In this document: positions 1 to 6,502 of the stretch, piece after piece
How the letters are laid out: each line of letters begins with the position of its first letter
Position numbering within the stretch: position 1 is the first letter of the stretch
Assembly: GCA_019313505.1 (NCBI GenBank)
Contig: JAFDBA010000140.1
Coordinates: forward strand, 1-11,211
DNA: 11,211 nucleotides
Direction of reading: 5' to 3'
Source: Deltaproteobacteria bacterium
Lineage (GTDB): Bacteria > Desulfobacterota > Desulfobacteria > Desulfobacterales > UBA11574
Notes under the pieces: model-generated
Told to the model about the DNA's origin: nothing
The model's input: the letters and a program-made list of their open reading frames with translations, nothing else
The model's database searches: none
Made by a program: the position numbers and the translations under genes

Positions 1-613
1 AAAGCACCTTTGCTTCAAACTTGCCCCGGTTCATTAGGATATCCGAACGGTTTTGCTGTATCTCCTTGCCCACCAGGGGGGCTTTAATCTGATCCGGAGG
101 ACCCAAGAGGCGCAGGGCAAAATCATCAATGCCCAACCTCACTTCGGAACCTTCCTCCAATTTTGCCCAGCAATGTCCTTGATGGAGATAGTATCCTTGT
201 GGAATTTTAAAGCCTTCGACATCTAAAAAATCCACCGGCCTGACAAAGGCATGCACCGTATATTGATCCTGAAAATATTGATCAAACTCACAATTTCCAC
301 ACACATATTCATGGGTACAGGCCCTAAAATCGATTCGGCCTTTCATATGGTGGAGGCACGGACGTCGGCTTGGGGGCAGTTCTTTTAATCTATCTTTCCA
401 GAAAGCGATTTTACCCTTTTTCCCCTTCAGGACCTTCCCCTGTTCTTTGAACTTTTTATTCTGTAGGGCAACGCGCCTCATTGCCCTGTCAAAAGGACAT
501 GGAGAGCAATTATAATTGCTGTCGCAAAATTTATGAGGAACCACTCCGGCCTGCATCCACAGACATGTATTTGCTTTATCCACCGGCTGAGCTTTCAAAC
601 GGGTTGATTTCAT
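1..613 (-). CDS. GcvH-like Cys-rich protein, paralogue 2 (partial, C-terminus beyond left edge)
   Basis: This reading frame runs leftward from an ATG at 613 off the edge of the window, giving 204 residues and no stop. It was found by translating the reverse strand. It is a clear paralogue of the gene just upstream (658-1656). The N-terminal part carries two copies of a C-x12-C-x5-C-x2-C motif: C17, C30, C36, C39 and C86, C99, C105, C108. A glycine-cleavage-H-like (lipoyl/biotinyl-type barrel) domain follows, with GFKIPQGYYLHQGHCWAK and VRLGIDDFALRLLG resembling the H-protein fold. K198 (RGKFEAKVL) falls at the column of the lipoylated lysine of true H proteins, although the usual following SPV is outside the window. 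A GAGGG ribosome-binding site lies 8 bases before the ATG; in-frame GTG codons slightly upstream are alternatives. Only 44 bases separate it from the upstream gene, so the two are probably co-transcribed. Function is unknown; the cysteine motifs suggest metal or Fe-S binding. Confidence 0.8.
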   Translation of the reverse strand, partial: MKSTRLKAQPVDKANTCLWMQAGVVPHKFCDSNYNCSPCPFDRAMRRVALQNKKFKEQGKVLKGKKGKIAFWKDRLKELPPSRRPCLHHMKGRIDFRACTHEYVCGNCEFDQYFQDQYTVHAFVRPVDFLDVEGFKIPQGYYLHQGHCWAKLEEGSEVRLGIDDFALRLLGPPDQIKAPLVGKEIQQNRSDILMNRGKFEAKVL

Positions 614-657
614 TTCACGCACCCTCACACCCACTCAATTATTCGGCTGCATCTCAA

Positions 658-1656
658 TCAAGTTTTAAGGAAAGTTTTGGTCAAATTGTTCCATCCAAGA
701 TCAGGAAGATTACCATATATATCATTTTGCAGGTAACCGCCGTCCGCAGCCAAAGGACCGGCGACATTTTCAATCATGCTTTCCAGCTTGTTCACTTCAC
801 CATTCATCCATTCAAAACCTTCTGTGTCACTCATTAGCTTTTTAGCACTCTTCTTGATATCAGGTGTACGTACCAGAAAAAGCCATCCTTCACCATAAGG
901 TTCCCGGTTAGCCATTTCCGGGTTCTCCCTTACCTTTGGATTAACCTCTGTAATCACTCCGTTAACAGGGGAGAGAACATCTGCCAGATTTTCCTTTCGC
1001 TTCAGCCCCCAGCCGGCCTTTCCCATATCCAGCTCTTTGCCCATTAAGGGAAGTTCTAAAGCATCGGCTTTCCCCAGAAGTTTGAGTGAAAAATCATCGA
1101 GGCCGATTCGAATAAATCCGCCGCTTTCAATTCTTGCCCATGTATGGCCGTCATGATAATAATAGCCCACAGGAATATCAAAACCTTTGACATTCTGCAT
1201 CTCAAAAGGAACACTTGAAGTTTTTGGAGACATCACATCTTCAAAAAACTGATCAAAATCACAACTGGAACAGTTATAGTCATAAGCACATACCCTTTTT
1301 GCAATGCGATTTGTGAGACTGTGTCGGCATACCCTGTCCATATCAGGCCTTTTTCGCATGACATTCTGCCAGCTTATCTGTTTGCCTTTTTCAACCTGTT
1401 TTTTCATGCCTAAATCGTATTTACAGGAGGTACAGTCATAATAGTTGTTGCAATCTTTGTTTTTTACAACACCGGCTTCCATCCAAAGACAGGGATTTGC
1501 CGCTTTGGCATCTTTATCCGGTTTCACCATCCACACCTGGCCACCCAAAACTGCATTAATACTACCTTGATTGCCAAGATCATCCTTATCACCCTTTCTA
1601 TAAGATGATCCATAACCCAAACTACTTCTTTCACCTGTTTTAATTTTCTCCGCCAT
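658..1656 (-). CDS. GcvH-like Cys-rich protein, paralogue 1
   Basis: A 332-residue protein with a Cys-rich N-terminal region and a glycine-cleavage-H-like domain, much longer than the roughly 130 residues of a true GcvH. The cysteines form two identically spaced sets, C56, C69, C75, C78 and C110, C123, C129, C132 (C-x12-C-x5-C-x2-C), which suggests an internal duplication binding metal or Fe-S. The H-like domain spans about 158-265 (GYYYHDGHTWARIE, LSPVNGVITEVN, NREPYGEGWLFLV). The residue aligned with the lipoyl lysine is E222, although K221 is next to it. A C-terminal extension of about 65 residues follows. I chose the ATG at 1656 over the GTG at 1665 because AAAGGAG lies 8 bases before the ATG, whereas the GTG overlaps that site. 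No glycine cleavage T or P genes are nearby, so a role in glycine catabolism is not supported. It probably heads an operon with paralogue 2, driven by the sigma-54-like site at 1718-1733. Confidence 0.88.
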   Translation of the reverse strand: MAEKIKTGERSSLGYGSSYRKGDKDDLGNQGSINAVLGGQVWMVKPDKDAKAANPCLWMEAGVVKNKDCNNYYDCTSCKYDLGMKKQVEKGKQISWQNVMRKRPDMDRVCRHSLTNRIAKRVCAYDYNCSSCDFDQFFEDVMSPKTSSVPFEMQNVKGFDIPVGYYYHDGHTWARIESGGFIRIGLDDFSLKLLGKADALELPLMGKELDMGKAGWGLKRKENLADVLSPVNGVITEVNPKVRENPEMANREPYGEGWLFLVRTPDIKKSAKKLMSDTEGFEWMNGEVNKLESMIENVAGPLAADGGYLQNDIYGNLPDLGWNNLTKTFLKT

Positions 1657-1717
1657 TTTTTTCACTCCTTTGCAATATTGATTTTTTATACTGTTTTATG
1701 TTTTGCAAAGATATAAA

Positions 1718-1733
1718 AGCAAAGAGTATGCCA
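1718..1733 (-). promoter_or_regulatory. Putative sigma-54 (-24/-12) promoter for the GcvH-like pair
   Basis: Read on the minus strand the site is TGGCATACTCTTTGCT. It matches the sigma-54 consensus TGGCACG-N4-TTGCW closely, with the essential GG and GC correctly spaced. Transcription would start near 1707, giving a leader of about 50 bases before the ATG at 1656. If real, expression needs an NtrC-family activator. None is encoded in the window. The call rests on sequence match and position only. Confidence 0.55.
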
Positions 1734-1757
1734 TTTCAGGAAAAATCTTCAAATAAT

Positions 1758-1781
1758 TACATAACATATTAATATTATGTA
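1758..1781. promoter_or_regulatory. Perfect 7-base dyad, possible activator/operator site
   Basis: TACATAA at 1758-1764 and TTATGTA at 1775-1781 form a perfect inverted repeat around a 10-base AT-rich spacer. The dyad lies about 25-50 bases upstream of the putative sigma-54 promoter for the minus-strand genes. That position and symmetry suit a dimeric DNA-binding protein, but the region is AT-rich and chance dyads are common. Confidence 0.3.
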
Positions 1782-1982
1782 TGATTAAAGGGTGTACAAG
1801 ACTCACAAAAATGTTTTGTACTTCATAACAATTTGCAGGATAATCCTACATGTCGGCAGGATAAAAGGATAAAATTATTTCTCAATTTAAAATTTTACTG
1901 TTTTATTATAAAGAGTTAAAGGTGATGTTGGATTTTTCTACACCAAAGTCTTGTTTTTCTACAATCCTCATTTGTTTTGCCC

Positions 1983-2016
1983 TGAAAACCTGGCCTTGGA
2001 AGGTTCCTGGTTTTCA
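1983..2016. repeat. 8-base inverted repeat in intergenic region
   Basis: TGAAAACC (1983-1990) and GGTTTTCA (2009-2016) are perfect inverted repeats around an 18-base GC-richer core that contains a smaller CCTT/AAGG pairing. No T-run follows, so a factor-independent terminator is unlikely. It could be a protein-binding site or a leader RNA hairpin of the hdrA transcript. Confidence 0.3.
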
Positions 2017-2421
2017 AAGAGAATGAAAGCGGTTCGGTTTTCTGTTATTAATCTTCCAGGTCGTGTGTAAAACGCTATCGGGGTCTTATTATCCGGCTAA
2101 CAAGAAATCACCCGTCATTAGAGTTATTGATTGAAGCCAGAAAAAGGATAGCAACGATGAAACCGGTTCCATACGGTTAAAGGAAGCATTCCTTATTAAA
2201 AATTAGGCGGTGGATTTTGGAAAACTGTTGATTTTTTTTAATTTTTTTTATAACCTAAACTGTCATTTTTACAGTCTCAAAAAATATTTTACATTTCTGT
2301 CTAAATCAGATAGTTAGTCATAAATGCCAGCAGGTTATTAGTTTTAAAATTAAAAATCGGCTGACTGATTTTCGCGTTTAAATATTTTCTTTTCGAGATT
2401 TCGTGAAAAAAGGGGGCATAC

Positions 2422-5400
2422 ATGTCCATAAGGTTAGGTTTTTATGTCTGTCATTGCGGAATCAATATCGCCGGTAAGGTTCGGGTCGAAGAGGTGGCAG
2501 CCTTTGCCCGAGAGCTGAAAAATGTGGTGATCGCCCGGGATTACAAGTTTATGTGTTCGGACCCGGGCCAGGAGATGATTGAAAAAGACATTAGGGATTT
2601 TGACCTTAACAGGGTTGTGGTGGCCTCTTGCTCACCCAGACTCCATGAAAAGACCTTTCAAGGTGCTTGCCGAAGGGCCGGGCTCAATCCTTATTTTTTC
2701 CAGATGGCTTCCGTTCGCGAACAAGTTTCCTGGGTCACCGAGGATAAAGATGAAGCCACCCGAAAAGCGAAAACACTGGTGGCAGGGGCTATCAACCGGG
2801 TCAATTATCATGAGAGCCTTGATTCTCGTGAAGCGAGCGTACATCCTGATATCATGGTAGTGGGTGGCGGTATTGCAGGCATGCAGGCCGCTTTAGACAT
2901 AGGCAATGCCGGGCATAAAGTATATCTGGTGGAAAAATCGACTACCATTGGCGGGCATATGCTTCAATTCGACAAGACTTTTCCTACTCTCGACTGTGCA
3001 GCCTGTATCGGTACCCCCAAAATGGTAGAAGTGGCACAGAACCAGAACATCGAACTGCTCTCATACAGTGAAGTAAAAGAAGTTTCGGGATACATCGGCA
3101 ACTACACCGTCAAGATCCGTCGTAAACCGCGGTATGTTACGGAGGGTATCTGTACCGGGTGTGGTGAATGTGTTAATGTCTGTCCGGTGTCTATCCCGAG
3201 TGAATGGGATGAAGGGCTGGGTAATCGCACGGCCATTTACAGAGCCTTTCCACAGGCCGTACCCATTACTTTCTGTATAGATAAAAAGGACCGGGCTCCA
3301 TGTGTGATCGCTTGTCCCGCGGGCATCAATGTCCAGGGCTATGTGCAGCTCATCAGCCAGGGTAAGTACCGGGAGGCCACCCGGTTAATTATGGAACGAC
3401 TGCCGCTGCCGGGAGTACTGGGTCGAGTCTGCCCGCATCCTTGTGAATCTCAATGCCGAAGGTTGGACGTGGATGAAGCGATTGCCATTAGGGATTTGAA
3501 ACGCTTTGCCGCTGATCATGCTAATCTGCAAGAGCTTGAACCCCAGAAAATCGAGGAACGTCCGGAAAAGATTGCAGTGATCGGGTCAGGCCCGTCCGGG
3601 CTGACCGTAGCATACTACTTGCGGTTGAAGGGCTACCAGGTAACCATTTTTGAGGCGCTTGAAGTCTTAGGAGGAATGCTCCGGGTGGGCATTCCGGATT
3701 TTCGGCTGCCTCAAAAAGTTCTTGATCAAGAGATCGACTACATCCTCCGCCTGGGTGTCAAAACGCAAACCGGAGTCAGATTCGGGTCTGATCTTACATT
3801 TAAAGATCTGAAAAAAGAGGGCTTTTCCGCTGTGTTTTTAGGAATTGGAGCCCATGATTCCCTGGATTTGCACATTCCTGGTGAGAAGGACACCCAAGGG
3901 GTTATCGATGCGGTCCGGTTTTTAAGGGAAGCAAATTTGGGGAATAAGACATGCCCCGGCAACCGGGTTGTAGTCATCGGCGGCGGAAACGTGGCCATCG
4001 ATGCAGCCAGGGTCGCAAAGCGCCTGGGTGCCCGGGAAGTCACTGTGGTTTATCGTCGCTCAGAACGGGAAATGCCGGCCTATACCGAAGAGATCGAGGG
4101 AGCTAAAAAGGAAGAGATTCACTTTTCCTACCTAACTGCACCGGTTAAGGTTCTTGTTAAGGAGGGCAAAGTCGAAGGCTTTGAATGTATGCGAACCGAA
4201 CTGGGACCGCCGGATGCCAGCGGACGCCGGCGCCCGGTACCGGTGGCCGGATCCGAATTCGTGATCTCCTGTGATGCAGTGATTCCGGCCATTGGTCAGA
4301 AAATCGACGCACCCTGGGCCAACCAGGAGCCTGACCTTAAATGGTCTCCACGAAATACCCTGAGTGTAAACCCCCAGACAATGCAAACAAACATTCCCTA
4401 CGTCTTTGCCGGAGGCGATGCGGTCACCGGCCCGGCAACGGTGATAGAAGCAGTGGCCGCCGGTCACAAGGCCGTGGAGACTATCCATCGCTATATCAAT
4501 GACGAGGATTTGGACCTCTATGAAAAGCAACTCGAAGCCCTGGAAAAACCTGGCCGCGATTGGCAGGAAATTCCGGATGGGCTTTGCCGGGAACCCCGGG
4601 CACATCCACAGCATATAGACGAAAAAATCAGTGCAGCTTCCTTTGACGAAGTGGACCTTGGCTTTTCAGAGAGCGAGGCACAACGAGAAGCCTTGCGCTG
4701 CCTTAATTGCGGTCTCTGCTGTGAATGTATGGAATGCGTCCGGGTTTGTGAGGCAAAGGCGGTGGACCACAGCATGAAAGAAGAAGAGTTAGAGGTAAAG
4801 GTTGGGAGTATTATCATCGCAACCGGATACGACATCATAGATCCCGCGCCTATGAAGCAGTTTGGCTATGGCAAATACCCCAATGTCTTTACCTCCCTCG
4901 AATTCGAGCGCCTCAGCAATGCTACCGGACCCACCGGCGGCGAGATCTTTATCAGAGACGACAACGGTGAGTTAACCCGAACTCCGAAAAGCGTGGCCAT
5001 TCTTCATTGTATCGGCAGCCGGGATGTAAACTATCACGAATACTGCTCACGGGTATGTTGCATGTACGCCCTCAAGTATGGCCATCTAATCCATGAAAAA
5101 GTCGGCCACGATGCCCAAATATTCAATTTTTACATTGACATGCGCTGTTTTGGCAAAGGGTACGAGGAATTTTACAAAAGATGCCAGGAAGAAGGAACCA
5201 ACTTCATCAGGGGCAAGGTGGCCGAGATTACCGACCAGGCCATCAAACCGGAAGAGGAAGGTAAACTCATTGCCATTGCAGAAGATACCCTTTTGGGGCG
5301 ACCCATACGGGTTCCAGTGGATATGGTGGTTCTGTGTGTTGCCATGGAAGCCCGCAACGATTCAATAGAGGTAGGCAGAATTTTTGGAGTCAACCAGGGC

Positions 5401-5832
5401 GCGGACGGGTTTTTTCTGGAGGAACACCCAAAACTGGGTCCTATGGATACTGCTACGGACGGAGTTTTTCTGGCCGGGGTCTGTCAGGGTCCCAAGGATA
5501 TTCCGGATGCGGTTTGCCAGGCATCCGGAGCGGCCGTTAAAGCCCTGGCATTAGCCACTCTTGGGAGGGTGGAGATAGCTCCGGTCATATCGTGGATCGA
5601 TCCGGATATATGTGTCGGTTGTCAGGGCTGCATCCCTTTGTGTCCCTATAGTGCCATAGAGTATAACCCGCGCATGGCTATTTCAGTGGTAAATGAAGCG
5701 CTTTGCAAGGGATGTGGAAGTTGTGCCGGATTTTGTCCCAGTGGCGCCGCACAGGTTAAACATTTCAAAGAAAAGCAGTTATTCGCAGAACTCGAAGGGA
5801 TCATTGATTCACTGAATTCAGTGGGAATATGA
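2422..5832 (+). CDS. hdrA: HdrA-type flavoprotein with embedded NfnB/GltD-like NAD(P)H module
   Basis: A 1136-residue HdrA (heterodisulfide reductase subunit A-like iron-sulfur flavoprotein), a cytoplasmic electron-transfer subunit that in known complexes holds the bifurcating FAD. It has the HdrA N-terminal domain (1-135; VCHCG, CSPRLHEKTF), an FAD Rossmann motif GGGIAG at 148-153, DCAAC at 191-195, and a 4Fe-4S motif at C244, C247, C250, C254. A complete GltD/NfnB-like module is inserted at about 294-755: C294, C298, C337, C341, C345 for Fe-S, VIGSGPSG near 386-393 for FAD, GGGNVAIDAAR at 520-530 with YRRSEREMPA for NAD(P)H, and AGGDAVTGPATVIEAV near 663. A dense cysteine cluster (seven Cys, 760-776), the second HdrA flavin half (CIGSRD, YCSRVCC) and two C-terminal 4Fe-4S motifs (from C1064 and C1095) follow. 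The start has GGGGG 5 bases upstream. It leads the operon. The likely role is coupling NAD(P)H to ferredoxin or an Hdr-type acceptor; its partners are inferred. Confidence 0.93.
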   Translation: MSIRLGFYVCHCGINIAGKVRVEEVAAFARELKNVVIARDYKFMCSDPGQEMIEKDIRDFDLNRVVVASCSPRLHEKTFQGACRRAGLNPYFFQMASVREQVSWVTEDKDEATRKAKTLVAGAINRVNYHESLDSREASVHPDIMVVGGGIAGMQAALDIGNAGHKVYLVEKSTTIGGHMLQFDKTFPTLDCAACIGTPKMVEVAQNQNIELLSYSEVKEVSGYIGNYTVKIRRKPRYVTEGICTGCGECVNVCPVSIPSEWDEGLGNRTAIYRAFPQAVPITFCIDKKDRAPCVIACPAGINVQGYVQLISQGKYREATRLIMERLPLPGVLGRVCPHPCESQCRRLDVDEAIAIRDLKRFAADHANLQELEPQKIEERPEKIAVIGSGPSGLTVAYYLRLKGYQVTIFEALEVLGGMLRVGIPDFRLPQKVLDQEIDYILRLGVKTQTGVRFGSDLTFKDLKKEGFSAVFLGIGAHDSLDLHIPGEKDTQGVIDAVRFLREANLGNKTCPGNRVVVIGGGNVAIDAARVAKRLGAREVTVVYRRSEREMPAYTEEIEGAKKEEIHFSYLTAPVKVLVKEGKVEGFECMRTELGPPDASGRRRPVPVAGSEFVISCDAVIPAIGQKIDAPWANQEPDLKWSPRNTLSVNPQTMQTNIPYVFAGGDAVTGPATVIEAVAAGHKAVETIHRYINDEDLDLYEKQLEALEKPGRDWQEIPDGLCREPRAHPQHIDEKISAASFDEVDLGFSESEAQREALRCLNCGLCCECMECVRVCEAKAVDHSMKEEELEVKVGSIIIATGYDIIDPAPMKQFGYGKYPNVFTSLEFERLSNATGPTGGEIFIRDDNGELTRTPKSVAILHCIGSRDVNYHEYCSRVCCMYALKYGHLIHEKVGHDAQIFNFYIDMRCFGKGYEEFYKRCQEEGTNFIRGKVAEITDQAIKPEEEGKLIAIAEDTLLGRPIRVPVDMVVLCVAMEARNDSIEVGRIFGVNQGADGFFLEEHPKLGPMDTATDGVFLAGVCQGPKDIPDAVCQASGAAVKALALATLGRVEIAPVISWIDPDICVGCQGCIPLCPYSAIEYNPRMAISVVNEALCKGCGSCAGFCPSGAAQVKHFKEKQLFAELEGIIDSLNSVGI

Positions 5833-5846
5833 GCGATTAAGGACGC

Positions 5847-6008
5847 ATGTATCTTCTCAATAAGTTCTGAGGAATAAAATGTTAAAGACGATCCGCCCAC
5901 TGATAATAAAACGTAAAACATCTGGAACTCGCATGTTAGTGAGCTCAAACAGCCAGCTATTTTACGTTTGATCACCAGTGGGCTCCAGAATTTATTGAGA
6001 AGTTACAT
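5847..6008. mobile_element. 162-base MITE-like inverted-repeat element
   Basis: The ends, 5847-5869 and 5986-6008, are inverted repeats matching at 21 of 23 positions; both contain CTTCTCAATAA in inverted orientation. Inside lies a second nested pair: GCCCACTG (5895-5902) with CAGTGGGC (5976-5983), and AAACGTAAAA (5909-5918) with TTTTACGTTT (5960-5969), each pair separated by 6 bases. The whole unit can fold into one long imperfect hairpin with a loop near 5926-5952. It sits between hdrA and mvhD, 25 bases before the mvhD start, and codes for nothing recognisable. A TA lies at each end (5850-5851 and 6004-6005), which would fit a TA-duplicating transposase of the IS630/Tc1 type, but that is inference. 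It could instead be a chromosomal intergenic repeat family or an RNA-processing structure. Confidence 0.55.
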
Positions 6009-6033
6009 TGTTTCCAATTAATGGAGGGAGATC

Positions 6034-6430
6034 ATGGCTGACTTTGAACCGACAATAATTGCCTTTGTCTGTAACTGGTGCACATATACCGCCGCAGATC
6101 TGGCCGGAACGTCAAGATTGGGTTATCCTGCCAACGTGAGATTGATCCGAGTCATATGTGATAAAGGCCTTTCTTGAGGGGGCCGATGCTGTCCTTGTCA
6201 GTGGATGTCACCCAGGAGATTGCCATTACATCAACGGAAATTACAAGGCGCGAAGAAGGATCAAGCTTCTTAAAGAGATCCTTCCCCAATTCGGCTTTGG
6301 AGATGAACGGCTCAGATTGACCTGGATTGGCGCCAGCGATGGAATCCAGTTTGCCAAGACTATCAGTGAAATGGTGACACAGATTAAGAGCCTGGGACCC
6401 AACGAAGCAAAAGGAAAGATGGTTATATAG
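6034..6430 (+). pseudogene. mvhD: MvhD/FrhD-type delta subunit, frameshifted
   Basis: Two reading frames together encode an MvhD-like protein, the Fe-S subunit that passes electrons between HdrA and a hydrogenase or other donor. Frame one starts at 6034 behind a strong GGAGGGAG site, reads MADFEPTIIAFVCNWCTY through NVRLIRVIC and stops at TGA 6175-6177 (47 residues). The family sequence resumes one frame over at 6158 (VIKAFLEGADAVLVSGCHPG, then DCHYINGNYKA) and ends at TAG 6428-6430. The usual stretch linking RVMC to VIKAF (SGR-x-DP type) is missing. About 8-9 codons plus a frame change appear lost, consistent with a deletion near 6153-6158. The conserved CNWC and GCHPGDC cysteines remain but lie on separate frames. 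A sequencing or assembly error cannot be excluded. If the deletion is real, the operon has lost its MvhD link here or uses a copy elsewhere. Confidence 0.8.
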
Positions 6431-6464
6431 ATTGAAGATTGTCGATTGAAGATTGAAGATTTTA
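6430..6464 (+). repeat. GATTGAA heptamer tandem repeat
   Basis: Five consecutive 7-base units: GATTGAA (6430-6436), GATTGTC, GATTGAA, GATTGAA and a degenerate GATTTTA (6458-6464). They begin on the last base of the mvhD stop codon and fill about half of the gap before the FrhB-like gene. The array may be a simple repeat prone to slippage; no function is evident. Confidence 0.6.
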
Positions 6465-6502
6465 AGAACCATCGATAATCTTAAATCCAAAGGAGAGGAC
6501 TG

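Larger units (their letters stand above)
1657..2421. other. AT-rich divergent intergenic region (765 bases)
   Basis: No credible protein gene is seen in this stretch between the GcvH-like operon and the hdrA operon. It contains the sigma-54-like site (1718-1733), the dyad at 1758-1781, three AGGATAA copies (1838-1844, 1859-1865 without its last base checked as strong, and 1866-1872), an 8-base inverted repeat (1983-1990 with 2009-2016) and long T tracts near 2231-2249. A weak sigma-70-type candidate is TTGTAC (1816-1821), a 17-base spacer and GATAAT (1839-1844). Another is TTGATT (2228-2233), a 15-base spacer and TATAAC (2249-2254). Neither is convincing, so the promoter of the hdrA operon remains unassigned. 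The length leaves room for both promoters and activator sites. Confidence 0.6.

Noticed and set aside
481..837. Plus-strand open frame of 118 codons
   Set aside because: It lies antisense to both GcvH-like genes, has no recognisable domain, and the minus-strand frames show clear homology.
658..1656. Glycine cleavage system H protein proper
   Set aside because: More than twice the normal length, Cys-rich N-terminal region, no lysine at the lipoyl column, and no glycine cleavage partner genes in the window.
2157..2180. Seven-codon leader-like frame MKPVPYG with a nearby AAGGA
   Set aside because: Very short, no repeated control codons, and no attenuator-type hairpin follows it directly.
5646..5975. 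Minus-strand open frame of 109 codons overlapping the 3' end of hdrA and the inverted-repeat element
   Set aside because: Mostly antisense to HdrA ferredoxin motifs; no domain and no ribosome-binding site support.
5847..6008. Factor-independent terminator or CRISPR-type repeat
   Set aside because: No T-run follows the hairpin, and there are no regularly spaced identical direct repeats; the structure is a single nested inverted repeat.
6160..6180. Programmed +1 frameshifting to rescue mvhD (TCT TGA resembles a shift-prone stop)
   Set aside because: A shift at the stop would still omit the conserved linker, and the second frame already reads family sequence (VIKAFLEGAD) upstream of the stop. 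A deletion explains the data better.
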